A stretch of 41,447 nt of DNA from Rhodoferax sp. OV413 (GCA_945861785.1 CAMAWD010000058.1:1-41447); one strand, 5' to 3'; numbered from the stretch's first letter, positions 17,286-26,903 are shown. Translations and numbers: made by a program. Notes: generated by a model from the letters alone, not told the origin.

Positions 17286-17320
17286 CTGCGGCAAGCTTGC
17301 CATCCCAATCGGCACCAGCC

Positions 17321-18562
17321 TCAGGCCGAGCCCTCTCGCTGCCCACCCCGCAGCCGCAACGCCCCCGGAACGCCCAATTGCGGATGCAGCTTGCCCGCCA
17401 CCAGCCAGGCCCCAAGCAAGGCCAGCCCGGCGGCGGCAAACACGCCGGCCACCGGCGAAAACTGCAACACCACCCAGGCCAAGCCTGGCCCGACGATACC
17501 CGACACATCGCGAAAGGTGGAGTACACGGCCGACATTTCGGTGCGCTGCGACGGCTTCACCGACATCAAGAACGGCAGGCTGCCACAGATGTCGAGCAGC
17601 ACCAGAAAACATGCTCCGAGAAACGCCAGCGCCACCGTCGCCCAGGGCCAGGGCGACACCAGCGTGCTGGCGACAAAAAACAGGCCTGACATCAGAAAGC
17701 CGGTGCGCACGGCGTGGCGCACCGAGTGGCGCTGCATCCAGCCCAGCATCAGCGGCGCAAAGAAGCTGCCCAGGCTGACCACCGAAGTCAAGCTGCCGCC
17801 GATCTGGTCGCCCAATCCGTTCTGCACGGCGTAGATCCCCAGATAAACCACGAACACCCACCAGCCGCAGGAACGCATGAGGGCGAAGTACCAGCCAGCC
17901 ACCAGCCTGGGCTGCGCCACGAACCGGCCGAGGTAGGCAAGCGGGTTGCGTGACGCCTGCCCAGCTGCGACAACGACCCGGCTGTTGCCGACACCCGCCC
18001 ACCAGAAAACGCACAGCATCGCCAATGCGGCCACGGCGACGATCAGGAAAGGCGCGCCGTGCCAGACCGGCAACAGCCAGACACCGAGCACCGGCCCCAC
18101 GGTCCAGCCGACGCCGCCATACAGCAGCCGCATGGTCTCGAGCCGTCCGAAATCAACCTTCGGTATGTTGTCGAGCACATAGGCGTTGAAGCACACGAAC
18201 ACATTGGCCGACGCAACCGCATGGCACATCAGGGCCAGCGTGGTGAACTTGCCGCCCAGCACGCCAAAGACCGATGCCAGCAGGTAGAAACCCACACCCA
18301 TCGCAAAGACCCAGCGGCGCGGCATTGCGCGCGCGACGAGGGGCACGCTCAGGGCTGTGAGCAGCGAGACGACGCCGATCGCGAAATACCATTGCGATAC
18401 GACCACCGCACTGCCCCAGGCGCGGTACATGAGCAGGGGATAGACCGACAACATGGTGCCGCGCACCACGGCGTCAAAAGCCGTGATGAAGGCGAAGGCA
18501 CGCACGCCCGGTTTGGGAGGGCGACGCTGCAGCGGGGACTGGGACGGTGGGTGCGGCCGCAT
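17321..18562 (-). CDS. Major facilitator superfamily permease
   Basis: This 413-aa integral membrane protein has about 12 hydrophobic segments in two halves with a short central loop near residue 200 (NSRVVVAAGQASRNP), the layout of MFS transporters. The first segment (FAFITAFDAVVRGTMLSVYPLL) carries a conserved acidic residue, and an RLETMRLLYGGVGW stretch lies in the first half. The substrate cannot be told from sequence. It lies upstream of the cmr operon on the same strand, 71 bp away, but nothing ties it to CRISPR function; it marks the right border of the island. The basic, proline-rich N-terminal 18 residues are probably cytoplasmic. Confidence 0.8.
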   Translation of the reverse strand: MRPHPPSQSPLQRRPPKPGVRAFAFITAFDAVVRGTMLSVYPLLMYRAWGSAVVVSQWYFAIGVVSLLTALSVPLVARAMPRRWVFAMGVGFYLLASVFGVLGGKFTTLALMCHAVASANVFVCFNAYVLDNIPKVDFGRLETMRLLYGGVGWTVGPVLGVWLLPVWHGAPFLIVAVAALAMLCVFWWAGVGNSRVVVAAGQASRNPLAYLGRFVAQPRLVAGWYFALMRSCGWWVFVVYLGIYAVQNGLGDQIGGSLTSVVSLGSFFAPLMLGWMQRHSVRHAVRTGFLMSGLFFVASTLVSPWPWATVALAFLGACFLVLLDICGSLPFLMSVKPSQRTEMSAVYSTFRDVSGIVGPGLAWVVLQFSPVAGVFAAAGLALLGAWLVAGKLHPQLGVPGALRLRGGQREGSA

Positions 18563-18604
18563 TCGCCCCAGTATCGCACTGGCGCTCGGACAGTCGCGCG
18601 CTGT

Positions 18605-19012
18605 TCAGCCGACCGGGTCAGGGCCTGGGCCCTGTGTGCCGGCGCCGGCGCGCAAGGCCAGAAACAAAGCCAGGTCCAGCACCTCCAGCACGGCGTCGGT
18701 ATTGAGCGGTCCGTACAGGTGCGGAAAGAGTTGCGCTGCATCGGGGAGCTTCGCGCCCGCAGCAACACGCAAAGAGCCAGGCGGCTCCCAGCGCAAGGGG
18801 GCGTGCAGGCGATCCGGTGCCACCACCAGCAGCACCAGACCCGATTGGCCGGCGTAGTACCGGTCTGCCACGCCCTGCACCTGGTGCGCCTGCGACAGAT
18901 GGATGAAACCTTCGGACTCCAGGCTCGGTACGCGGTATTCGCCCAAGGCCAGGGCCGCATCGGCCTGCGCGCGCGTGCAGACGTGGAAGATGCAGTCGGG
19001 CGGCAGTGGCAT
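18605..19012 (-). CDS. DUF952 family protein
   Basis: The 135-aa product matches the DUF952 pattern: IFHVCTRAQADAAL at the start, SLESEGFIHLSQAHQV near residue 30, then a LVLLVVAPDRL strand and LFPHLYGPLNTDAVLEV near residue 100. The family is small, cytoplasmic and of unknown biochemical role. The ATG overlaps the stop of the upstream phosphoesterase gene by one base (TGATG), so both are likely read from one transcript. A GTG one codon earlier could also serve. The last 15 residues are low-complexity Gly/Pro. Confidence 0.82.
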   Translation of the reverse strand: MPLPPDCIFHVCTRAQADAALALGEYRVPSLESEGFIHLSQAHQVQGVADRYYAGQSGLVLLVVAPDRLHAPLRWEPPGSLRVAAGAKLPDAAQLFPHLYGPLNTDAVLEVLDLALFLALRAGAGTQGPGPDPVG

Positions 19013-20550
19013 CACTGCAGCGCCGCGCTCAGGTCACCCACCTTGGCGCGCACACCGGGCAAGGGCTCCAGGCCGAAACGCTTCGTGATGAGCTTGAGGA
19101 TCGAGGTGGTGTCGTAACTGGTGGAGTCGATGTGGCCGCGTTTCACACCCGGGCCAATCAGAATGGCCGGAATACGTGAACCCGGGCCCCAGCGATCACC
19201 CCAGCCCGCGCCGGTCGGCGGCGGCACGTGGTCCCAGTAACCACCGTTCTCGTCGTAGGTGACCACCACCAGCATGTCTTTCCACTGCGGGCTTGCGCGC
19301 AGCTTTTCCAGCACGCCGGCAATGTGCGCGTCGCCGCTCATGATGTCGGTATAGGACGGGTGCTGGGTGTCACGCCCGGCCGGCTTGTAGAACGCCACCG
19401 GCGGCAACTTTCCGGCGTCGATGGCGGCCATGAAATCGGCACCGTCGCGCAGGTGCGTGGCGCGGTCTGCAGTACCGGGCGCAAAACGCGAGAAATAGTT
19501 GAAGGGCTGGTGGTGCGCCTGAAAGTTGGGTGACTTCGCGTCCCGGTGGTAGATCACATGGCGCGCCACCCCGGGTGCCTGCATGCCGTCGGCGACGGCC
19601 TCGTTCCAGCCGCCTGCATACCACGCCCAGGCAACACCCTTGGCAGTAAGGGTGTCGCCGACCGTTTTGGCGGTTTGTGGCGGCACTGGCTCGCCCAGGC
19701 TGAGGCCGCTGATTTTCCCGCCACGCAAGTTGGCATGCGTGCGTGGACCGTCAGGCGCCGGCGCGACGCCACTGGGCTGGTAGGGCGGTTGGGAGGTGTT
19801 GACCGAGTACCCGTCCGCAGTCACCTGCCCGCCCAGGCCATCGCTGTAGATCTGCGCTGCCCCGACATTGGCCGATGGTGACCCGGGCTTCTTGAGCAAC
19901 AGGCCCTTGCCATCGAGCCGCACACGCATCTCCTGCGGAGCGGCCGGAAAAGTCGGTGTGCAGGCACACACCAGCCACTGGTGGTTCAGGTAGGAGCCGC
20001 CGAACGCGGCCTGGAAAAAATTGTCGGCCAGCGTGTAGTCGCGGGCCCACTGCCACAACTTGAACTGGCTGCCATCGTAATGGCCCATGGCCCAGCCACC
20101 CACCTGCGACATGGCAGCGAACATGTTGTTGCGCCCGCCATTGATCTGCTCCTGGTGGTAAAAATAGTCGTGGATCGGGCTCGGCACGATCATGGTGGGC
20201 GGCCGGTTGACCGGCGGCGCGTCGATGCGAAAGGGCTTGTTGGGAAGGCGCGCAAAGGCCGGGTCGGGCTGGCCGTTGCGCCCGAACACGAGCAACTCCT
20301 TCAAGGGGGTTCCGTCGTGGTCGAGTTGCGTCATCTGCTCCGGCGTTGCGCTGCTGATTCCGTTGGCACCGGGGAAAAGCCCGTACAGATTGTCGAAGCT
20401 GTGGTTCTCGGCATAAATCACCACGATGTTCTGGATGCGTTGCAGCCGGGCGCTGTCGCCACCGCTGCCGGTCGGTATTCCGGCACAACCGGCCAACACG
20501 CCGGCGATGCCCACCATGGACGCCACCCTGGGCAGTGAACGATATGTCAT
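19012..20550 (-). CDS. Lipoprotein phosphoesterase (acid phosphatase/phospholipase C-like, PF04185)
   Basis: The 512-aa product begins with a lipoprotein signal: hydrophobic residues 11-20 and a lipobox LAGC with Cys22 as the lipidation site, so it is probably anchored in the periplasm or outer membrane. The mature part has the phosphoesterase motif VVIYAENHSFDNLYG (ENHSFDN at residues 48-54), which holds metal ligands and the nucleophile region. Further on are a VVVTYDENGGYWDHV metal-binding motif near residue 405 and an IPAILIGPGVKRGHIDSTSYD segment. Related enzymes include AcpA-type acid phosphatases and bacterial phospholipases C; the substrate here is unknown. A good AGGAG lies before the ATG. 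DUF952 follows with a one-base overlap. Confidence 0.88.
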   Translation of the reverse strand: MTYRSLPRVASMVGIAGVLAGCAGIPTGSGGDSARLQRIQNIVVIYAENHSFDNLYGLFPGANGISSATPEQMTQLDHDGTPLKELLVFGRNGQPDPAFARLPNKPFRIDAPPVNRPPTMIVPSPIHDYFYHQEQINGGRNNMFAAMSQVGGWAMGHYDGSQFKLWQWARDYTLADNFFQAAFGGSYLNHQWLVCACTPTFPAAPQEMRVRLDGKGLLLKKPGSPSANVGAAQIYSDGLGGQVTADGYSVNTSQPPYQPSGVAPAPDGPRTHANLRGGKISGLSLGEPVPPQTAKTVGDTLTAKGVAWAWYAGGWNEAVADGMQAPGVARHVIYHRDAKSPNFQAHHQPFNYFSRFAPGTADRATHLRDGADFMAAIDAGKLPPVAFYKPAGRDTQHPSYTDIMSGDAHIAGVLEKLRASPQWKDMLVVVTYDENGGYWDHVPPPTGAGWGDRWGPGSRIPAILIGPGVKRGHIDSTSYDTTSILKLITKRFGLEPLPGVRAKVGDLSAALQ

Positions 20551-20618
20551 TGTGTCTCCTGGTTATGTGGCTTCACCGAACCCTGGCAATCCTAAGCCTG
20601 GATGGCGGCCAGGGCATG

Positions 20619-21812
20619 TCACGCGCTGTACAACCACGGCACATCCAGCAGCCGCTGGCCCAGCATCCGCAGCGCGGCATCGCGACCAACACGCACCAGC
20701 CCGGTGGAGTGGAAGATCTGGCCATTGCGGATCGCGCGCGCCTGCACGCGCCGGTTGCGCTGCCAGCGCCGGTTCGCAAAATGGTGCAGCGCACCGGCCA
20801 CATCGAGGTCCGCGGCCCCGAAAAGCCGCCCCAGCTCAGCGGCGTCCTCGATGGCCATGCCAGCGCCCTGGGCCAGGTAGGGGCGCATCGGGTGGGCGGC
20901 GTCCCCCAGCAGGGCCACCCGGCCCCTTGCATGTTCGCGTGGACTGCGCATCGGGGGCCTGTCGCACAGCACCCACATGCGCCAATGGTCGATCGAGCGC
21001 GCCAGGTCCTGCAACGGGCTGCAACTTCCCGTCAGGGCGGCGCGCAACGACGCCGCGTCGGCGCCTTGGTCCCAGTCCTCGATCGACACAGGCGAACCGT
21101 CTGGCGGCATCGGAAGGTCGGCCTGCACGATGCCCACCACATTGAGCCATTGCCCCTGGCGCACCGGGTACTGCACAAGGTGCAGGTGGGGGCCCAGCCA
21201 GACCGTGACATGGCCACTGCGCAGACGCTCCGGCAAGACAGCCTGCGGGACCATGGCGCGGTAGGCCAGGTGACCGGTCACGCGGGGCATGCCGTCGTCG
21301 AGCAGCCACTGGCGCACTGCGCTCCACAAGCCATCGGCGCCGATCAGCGCGTCGCCTTCATGGCTGCTGCCTGCAATGCCCTGCGCCCGCACCGCGCTGT
21401 GCGACTGGCTGAAACTGGTCAGGGCGCTGTCCAGGTGCAGGCTGGCACCGGACTGCGAACGCAGTGCCTCCAGCAGCAACTGGTGCAGATCGGCCCGGTG
21501 CACCGTGGCGTAAGGCGCGCCATAACGCGCGATCGAGGTGGCCCCGAGTGGCAACACGCCCAACTCGTCGCCGGAGCCGGCGTGGCGCACCTGCAGAGGG
21601 GTGGGAAAAGCGGCGACCCGGGCCAGATCCTCCGCCAGACCCCACTGCTGCAGTATCCGGGTGACATTGGGCCCGATCTGGATACCCGCCCCGACCTCGC
21701 CAAAAACGCTGGCGCGTTCGAACAGCTGCACCTGCGTGCCTGCGCGGGCGCAAGCCAGCGCAGCGGCGAGTCCGCCGATGCCGCCACCAGCGATCAGGAT
21801 TTGCGGGTTCAA
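20619..21812 (-). CDS. FAD-dependent aromatic monooxygenase
   Basis: The 397-aa enzyme belongs to the salicylate hydroxylase-like flavoprotein monooxygenases. It has the Rossmann motif ILIAGGGIGGLAAALACARAG at the N-terminus, GAGIQIGPNVTRILQQWGL near residue 45, and the FAD-binding GDAAHPMRPYLAQGAGMAIEDA block near residue 300. Such enzymes use NAD(P)H and oxygen to hydroxylate an aromatic ring, often with decarboxylation; the substrate cannot be assigned. No ATG fits the conserved start. A TTG overlapping the racemase stop (TTGA) places the first beta strand correctly. The coupled racemase suggests a small catabolic unit, perhaps for an N-heterocycle, but this is conjecture. Confidence 0.85.
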   Translation of the reverse strand: MNPQILIAGGGIGGLAAALACARAGTQVQLFERASVFGEVGAGIQIGPNVTRILQQWGLAEDLARVAAFPTPLQVRHAGSGDELGVLPLGATSIARYGAPYATVHRADLHQLLLEALRSQSGASLHLDSALTSFSQSHSAVRAQGIAGSSHEGDALIGADGLWSAVRQWLLDDGMPRVTGHLAYRAMVPQAVLPERLRSGHVTVWLGPHLHLVQYPVRQGQWLNVVGIVQADLPMPPDGSPVSIEDWDQGADAASLRAALTGSCSPLQDLARSIDHWRMWVLCDRPPMRSPREHARGRVALLGDAAHPMRPYLAQGAGMAIEDAAELGRLFGAADLDVAGALHHFANRRWQRNRRVQARAIRNGQIFHSTGLVRVGRDAALRMLGQRLLDVPWLYSA

Positions 21813-22531
21813 ACCAGCAACCGGGTCAGCGCCGCGCTCAAACCTTTGACAGCGCTGCGCGCTGCGTCCGACGGCGCCAGTGCCGATGGTGGGCGCAGCG
21901 CGGCGTCCACCACCGCCTGCGCGCCCAGCAGCACGTTGTCGAGCAATGGAATCGCCAGGCGCGGCTGCAGCGTGGCAGCCATGCCGGCCAGCGCCGCACC
22001 GCCCAATACGATGCAGCCGGCGCCCGCCTGCAGACCCAACGCGCAGGCATCGAACAGCACACCATGCGCACGCTCGGGCGCTTGCGCAATTTGCGCACCG
22101 GTCAGGTCCACCGTGTGCACCCCCACCAGCCTGGCGTCGAGCTGGTGCGTCCGTGCGAAACGCTCCAGCATCGGGCCCCAGGCCTTGCCGCCTGTGACGA
22201 CGGCAAAAGGGCCGCGTTGCTGGGCCGCCTCGAAACTCGCCTGTGCCAGGCCCACCACCGGGACGGTCGCCAGTTCGCGCAACGCGAGCAAGCCCGGGTC
22301 GCCGAAACATGCGATCAGCACCGCGTCGTGGCCCGCAAAGTGTTCCGCATACGCATCCAGCGCGGCATGGGCTGCAACGGCGTAAGCCGACTCGCTGGAA
22401 ATGTAAGCCGCTCCGAGCCGGGCGGTCGCGCCGTCCCATTGCGTACCGGGATGCGCCAGGCGACAGCTCGCCACAACCATCTCAGTCACATGGATGCTGG
22501 TGTTGGGATTGATGACCAGGATGCGTTTCAT
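21809..22531 (-). CDS. Asp/Glu/hydantoin racemase family protein
   Basis: The 240-aa protein starts with the typical RILVINPNTS strand-loop. It carries the two catalytic cysteines expected of cofactor-independent racemases and the related maleate isomerases, in LIACFGDPG (Cys75) and GAGCIVLGGAALAG (Cys173). Members interconvert stereoisomers of amino acids or hydantoins, or isomerise maleate. Its stop overlaps the start of the flavin monooxygenase. Maleate isomerases occur in nicotinate and gentisate-type degradation beside flavin hydroxylases, so a pathway role is possible. Sequence alone does not separate hydantoin racemase from maleate isomerase. Confidence 0.85.
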   Translation of the reverse strand: MKRILVINPNTSIHVTEMVVASCRLAHPGTQWDGATARLGAAYISSESAYAVAAHAALDAYAEHFAGHDAVLIACFGDPGLLALRELATVPVVGLAQASFEAAQQRGPFAVVTGGKAWGPMLERFARTHQLDARLVGVHTVDLTGAQIAQAPERAHGVLFDACALGLQAGAGCIVLGGAALAGMAATLQPRLAIPLLDNVLLGAQAVVDAALRPPSALAPSDAARSAVKGLSAALTRLLV

Positions 22532-22597
22532 GAACTGCCTGTGAAATTGGCTGCTGCATTTTCAGCATGGCCATGCCGGTGGAGCCTGCGCTGCGCC

Positions 22598-25500
22598 TCA
22601 CTCGTACACGATCACCGCCTGCCCCTTGTCCGCCTGCGCACGCCATTGCGCCAGCGCGGCATCGGTGGGGAAGAAACGCATCGCGTCAGACAACTGGAGT
22701 TCGGCGCTGGCGGCGCCAGCATCGCCGCTGCGCGTGACGGCCAGGCGAATGCCCAGTCCGCGCACCAGTTCGCCCTGCTCGGTCATTTCCCGCTGCGCCG
22801 GAAAACTCTTGAGCAAACGTTCGACGTCCGGCGCGTGGCCATTGACCGCAACCCGCAAGAACTTGCCAAAGCGGCAACGCGCCTGTTCAAGGTCCCAGAT
22901 CTGGTTGATGGTGAGTTGCATGCCACCGGCAAACCGGTCAGGCTGCAATTTGCCCATGACGATGATGAGTGCGTCGTCCTTCAGCAGGTGCTTGTGGGCA
23001 TTGATCAGCGCCTCGTCCGCCCGGGCCTCGATCACGCCGGATTTGTCATCGAGCTTGAACAATGCCAGCTTGCCGCGCTGGCCGTTGATGACCCGGAAAT
23101 CGGTCACGATGCCGGCCAGAAGCTGGGGTTCACGCGTGTCGATCAGGTCGTCGATCTGGCGCTTGGCAAAACGCCGCACCTCGGTGGCGACTTCGTCGAA
23201 CAGGTGGCCCGACAGGTAAAACCCGAGGGCGGTCTTCTCCAGCGTCAACTGCTCCTTGATGCCCCAGGGCAGGGCGTCCACCAGGTCAGGCGTCTGAGAA
23301 CTCGAGCCGTGGTCGTCCGCGCCGCCCATGTCGAACAGGCCGGTCTGGTTGGCGTTGGCCTGGGTCGCATTGGCAAAGTCGAAGGCGCGGTCGATGGACG
23401 CCACCAGCGACGCGCGGTTGCGGTGCAGGTTGTCGAATGCGCCGCCCTTGATCAGCGCTTCGAGACAGCGCTTGTTCAAACGCGAGCGGTCCACGCGCAC
23501 ACAGAAGTCGTACAGGCCGGTGAATGGCCCGTCCTGGTTGCGCGCCGCCACAATCGCCTCGATCGCCTGCTGGCCGGTGCCCTTGATGGCGCCCAGGCCG
23601 TAACGGATGAGTTTGTCGGACACCGGCTCGAAGCGGACCACGCCACGGTTCACGTCGGGTGGCTCGAAAGCAACCCCCAGTTTGCCGGCATCCTCGAACA
23701 ACACGCGCAGCTTGTCGGTGTCGTCCATCTCGACCGTCATGTTGGCGCAGAAGAACTCGGCCGTGAAATGCACCTTGAGCCAGGCCGTGTGGTAGGCCAG
23801 CAGCGAATAGGCGGCGGCATGCGACTTGTTGAAGCCGTAACCCGCGAACTTCTCCATCAGGTCAAAAACTTCGTCGGCCTTGGCCTCGTCGATGTTGTTC
23901 TTGGCCGCGCCGTCGCGGAAGATCTGGCGGTGCTCGGCCATCTCCTCGGGCTTCTTCTTGCCCATGGCCCGGCGCAGCATGTCGGCGCCGCCCAGCGAAT
24001 ACCCGCCCAGGATCTGCGCCGTCTGCATCACCTGCTCCTGGTAGACCATGATGCCGTAGGTCTCGGACAACATGCTGGCCACCAGCGGATGTGGGTACTC
24101 GACCTCCTCGCGTCCGTTCTTGCGCGCCACAAAGGTGGGGATCAGGTCCATCGGGCCTGGCCGGTACAAGGCGTTGAGCGCGATCAGGTCTTCCAGGCGC
24201 GTGGGTTTGGCGTCGCGCAACATGCCCTGCATGCCGCGAGACTCGAACTGGAACACGGCCTCGGTCAGCCCATCGGCAAACAGCTTGTAGACCTTGGCGT
24301 CGTCCAGCGGCAGGTTCTCGAACGCAAAATTCTCCTGGCCCTTGTGGCGGGCCACGATCATGTCCTTGGCGATCTCCAGGATGGTCAGTGTGGCCAAGCC
24401 CAGAAAGTCGAACTTGACCAGGCCAATCGCCTCGACGTCGTCCTTGTCGTACTGGCTCACGGCGGACTCGCTGCCGGGCTGCTGGTACAAGGGACAGAAG
24501 TCGGTGAGCTTGCCCGGCGCGATCAGCACGCCCCCGGCATGCATGCCCACGTTGCGCGTCATGCCCTCGAGTTTCTGCGCCAGCGCCAGCAGGGTCTTGA
24601 CGTCCTCCTCCTTGGCCAGCCGTTCGGCCAGGATCGGCTCGGCCTTGATGGCGCCGTCGATCGTGATGTGCGTGCCAGGCTTGTTGGGAATCAGTTTGCT
24701 GATGCCATCGCAGAAGGTGTAGCTCATGTCGAGCACGCGACCCACGTCGCGGATCGCGGCGCGTGCCGCCAGGGTGCCGAAGGTGGCAATCTGGCTCACC
24801 GCCTCCCTGCCGTATTTCAGCTTCACGTAGTCGATCACGCGGTCACGGTTGGCCTGGCAGAAGTCGATGTCGAAGTCGGGCATCGACACCCGCTCGGGGT
24901 TCAGGAAACGCTCGAACAGCAGGTTGTACTTCAGCGGGTCAAGGTCGGTGATGTTGAGCGAATACGCTACCAGCGAGCCGGCACCGGAACCCCGGCCCGG
25001 CCCCACCGGGCAGCCGTTTTTCTTGGCCCAGTTGATGAAGTCGCCCACGATCAGGAAGTAGCCCGGGAAACCCATCTTGAGGATGGTGTCGATCTCGAAC
25101 TCGAGCCGTTCCACGTACCGCGCCCGTTCCTGCTCCCGCCGCGTGGCGTCGGGGTACAGGTGCGCCAGCCTTGCATTGAGGCCTTCGTGGGACGCATGGC
25201 GGAAATACTCGTCCGGCGTCATCTGCCGGCCGTCGACCAGCGGCGTGGGGAAATCTGGCAATTGCGGCTTGCCCAGCACCAGGGTCAGGTTGCAGCGTTT
25301 GGCGATTTCCACCGCGTTTGCCACTGCGGAGGGCAGGTCGGCGAACAGCGCCTGCATCTGCGCACTGCTCTTGAAATACTGTTCGCGCGTGAATCGGCGC
25401 ACCCGGCGCAGATTGCCCAGGATCTCACCATCGGCAATACACACCCGCGCCTCGTGCGCCTCGTAGTCATCGGGTGCCGTGAACTGCACCGGGTGTGTCG

Positions 25501-26083
25501 CCACCACCGGCAAGCCGGTGCGGGCAGCAAGCTGCACGGCGGCTGCCACATGGCGTTCGTCGTCCACGCGGCCGGCGCGTTGCAGTTCGATATAAAAGCG
25601 GTGCGGGAAATACCCGGCCAGTTGCAGCGCAACATCGTGGGCGCGGGCCATGTCAGCCTGCACCAGCGCCTGCCCCACGGCGCCAGCCTGCGCGCCCGAC
25701 AACGCAACCAGGCCTTCGCCCAATTCGTCCAGCCAGGCCCACTTGACCACCGGCTGGCCCCGGCCCACGTTGCGGGTATAGGCCCGCGCCAGCAGTTCGG
25801 ACAGGTTCAGGTAGCCCTGCTGGTTCTGCACCAGCAGCAACATGCGCGACAGCACCTGTGCATCCTTGCCAAGGCCCTCGAAAACGACCTCGGCGCCGAT
25901 CAGCGGCTTGACACCCTTGCCGCGCGCCGCCTTGTAGAACTTGATGGCCCCGAACAGGTTGTTGAGATCGGTGATGGCCAGCGCCGGCTGGGCGTCTGCA
26001 GCGGCAGCTGCAACGATGTCATCGATCCGGTTGGTGCCGTCTACGACGGAGAATTCAGTGTGCAGGCGCAGATGGACAAACAT
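22598..26083 (-). CDS. dnaE: DNA polymerase III alpha subunit
   Basis: DnaE is the catalytic subunit of the replicative polymerase. The 1161-aa product has an N-terminal PHP domain (FVHLRLHTEFSVVDG, residues 2-16) and the polymerase core with the glycine/serine loop GPGRGSGAGSLVAYSL. The catalytic PDFDIDFC motif follows, then the YGIMVYQEQVMQ region, the helix-hairpin-helix part, and a C-terminal OB fold (LAGIVTDFRVINGQRGKLALF). Length is normal for DnaE1. The ATG at 26083 begins the conserved domain; a longer frame extends upstream without support. A TACAAT element lies seven bases before the ATG, so the mRNA may be leaderless. Confidence 0.97.
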   Translation of the reverse strand: MFVHLRLHTEFSVVDGTNRIDDIVAAAAADAQPALAITDLNNLFGAIKFYKAARGKGVKPLIGAEVVFEGLGKDAQVLSRMLLLVQNQQGYLNLSELLARAYTRNVGRGQPVVKWAWLDELGEGLVALSGAQAGAVGQALVQADMARAHDVALQLAGYFPHRFYIELQRAGRVDDERHVAAAVQLAARTGLPVVATHPVQFTAPDDYEAHEARVCIADGEILGNLRRVRRFTREQYFKSSAQMQALFADLPSAVANAVEIAKRCNLTLVLGKPQLPDFPTPLVDGRQMTPDEYFRHASHEGLNARLAHLYPDATRREQERARYVERLEFEIDTILKMGFPGYFLIVGDFINWAKKNGCPVGPGRGSGAGSLVAYSLNITDLDPLKYNLLFERFLNPERVSMPDFDIDFCQANRDRVIDYVKLKYGREAVSQIATFGTLAARAAIRDVGRVLDMSYTFCDGISKLIPNKPGTHITIDGAIKAEPILAERLAKEEDVKTLLALAQKLEGMTRNVGMHAGGVLIAPGKLTDFCPLYQQPGSESAVSQYDKDDVEAIGLVKFDFLGLATLTILEIAKDMIVARHKGQENFAFENLPLDDAKVYKLFADGLTEAVFQFESRGMQGMLRDAKPTRLEDLIALNALYRPGPMDLIPTFVARKNGREEVEYPHPLVASMLSETYGIMVYQEQVMQTAQILGGYSLGGADMLRRAMGKKKPEEMAEHRQIFRDGAAKNNIDEAKADEVFDLMEKFAGYGFNKSHAAAYSLLAYHTAWLKVHFTAEFFCANMTVEMDDTDKLRVLFEDAGKLGVAFEPPDVNRGVVRFEPVSDKLIRYGLGAIKGTGQQAIEAIVAARNQDGPFTGLYDFCVRVDRSRLNKRCLEALIKGGAFDNLHRNRASLVASIDRAFDFANATQANANQTGLFDMGGADDHGSSSQTPDLVDALPWGIKEQLTLEKTALGFYLSGHLFDEVATEVRRFAKRQIDDLIDTREPQLLAGIVTDFRVINGQRGKLALFKLDDKSGVIEARADEALINAHKHLLKDDALIIVMGKLQPDRFAGGMQLTINQIWDLEQARCRFGKFLRVAVNGHAPDVERLLKSFPAQREMTEQGELVRGLGIRLAVTRSGDAGAASAELQLSDAMRFFPTDAALAQWRAQADKGQAVIVYE

Positions 26084-26096
26084 GCGCCCGATTGTA
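26084..26096 (-). promoter_or_regulatory. -10 element directly before dnaE
   Basis: TACAAT on the minus strand at 26096-26091 is followed by seven bases and then the dnaE ATG. With normal sigma-70 spacing, transcription would start at or next to the A of the ATG, leaving no room for a ribosome-binding site. No convincing -35 is seen. Confidence 0.45.
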
Positions 26097-26201
26097 GATA
26101 CGCAGGTCGGCACTGAAGGCGCCGGCCCCGTGCGCTGCCAGCACCAGCAGGACGCGGCCAACCAGCGAAGGGGAGTTTTGCAGAAAAGTTGGGGGGGTTG
26201 G

Positions 26202-26903
26202 TCAGGCGCACAGGTCGAACACCAGCACCTCGGCCTGTTCGCCGCCAGACACGGTGATCTGTGATTCGCCTTCGAGCAGCGCGGCATCACCTCCCTCAAG
26301 CGCCTGGCCATTGACCGTCAGTCGGCCACGGACCAGGAGCGCATAGGCCTTGCGCTTCGGATCCAGCGGCAAGGATGCCGACTGCGCACCGTCGAACAGG
26401 CCGGCATACATCGAGGCGTCGGCATGGATGGTGACGGAGCCATTGGCACCGTCGGACGAAGCGACAAGCCGCAGTCGACCTTGCTTCTCATGCTCAGGGA
26501 ACGTCTTTTGTTCATAACCGGGCGGGATGCCGGTGAGGTTCGGCTCGATCCAGATCTGCAGGAAATGGGTGGTGGCGTCGGGGGCGTGGTTGAACTCGCT
26601 GTGCCGAACGCCGGTGCCCGCGCTCATGCGCTGTACATCGCCAGGGGGAATGCCCTTGACATTGCCCAGCGTGTCCTGGTGCGCCAACTCGCCGCTGAGC
26701 ACGTAACTGATGATTTCCATGTCGCGATGGCCATGGGTTCCGAAACCGGCACCTGGCGCAATCCGGTCTTCGTTGACCACGCGCAGGTTGCCCCAGCCCA
26801 TGTGCGCGGCATCGAAGTAACCGGCGAAGGAAAAGCTGTGAAAGGATTTGAGCCAGCCGTGGTCTGCATAACCCCGATCAGCCGATTTGCGCAAAGTCAT
26901 CAT
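26202..26903 (-). CDS. Pirin family protein
   Basis: The 233-aa protein is a bicupin of the pirin family. The first cupin holds the metal-binding histidines in GFGTHGHRDMEIISYVLSG (about residues 53-71) and HSEFNHA (about 100-106). The LKSFHSFSFAGYFD segment near residue 20 is also characteristic. Bacterial pirins can act as quercetinase-like dioxygenases or redox-sensing regulators; which applies here is unknown. GGAG six bases before the first of two adjacent ATGs supports the start. The gene is divergent from the FAD oxidoreductase; a longer frame seen upstream runs antisense to that gene and is not real. Confidence 0.92.
   Translation of the reverse strand: MMTLRKSADRGYADHGWLKSFHSFSFAGYFDAAHMGWGNLRVVNEDRIAPGAGFGTHGHRDMEIISYVLSGELAHQDTLGNVKGIPPGDVQRMSAGTGVRHSEFNHAPDATTHFLQIWIEPNLTGIPPGYEQKTFPEHEKQGRLRLVASSDGANGSVTIHADASMYAGLFDGAQSASLPLDPKRKAYALLVRGRLTVNGQALEGGDAALLEGESQITVSGGEQAEVLVFDLCA

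Noticed and set aside
17290-17301. Perfect 12-bp palindrome ggcaagcttgcc before the cmr operon
   Set aside because: Short palindromes are common in GC-rich DNA and there is no second copy or sensible position relative to a promoter.
16140-17834. 564-codon plus-strand frame opposite the CARF and MFS genes
   Set aside because: Antisense to two well supported genes, low complexity, no domain.
22064-26116. Very long plus-strand open frame (1350 codons) opposite dnaE
   Set aside because: It lies antisense to a confident dnaE gene, has no recognisable domain, and is Gln/Arg/His-rich as expected for a reverse-frame shadow in GC-rich DNA.
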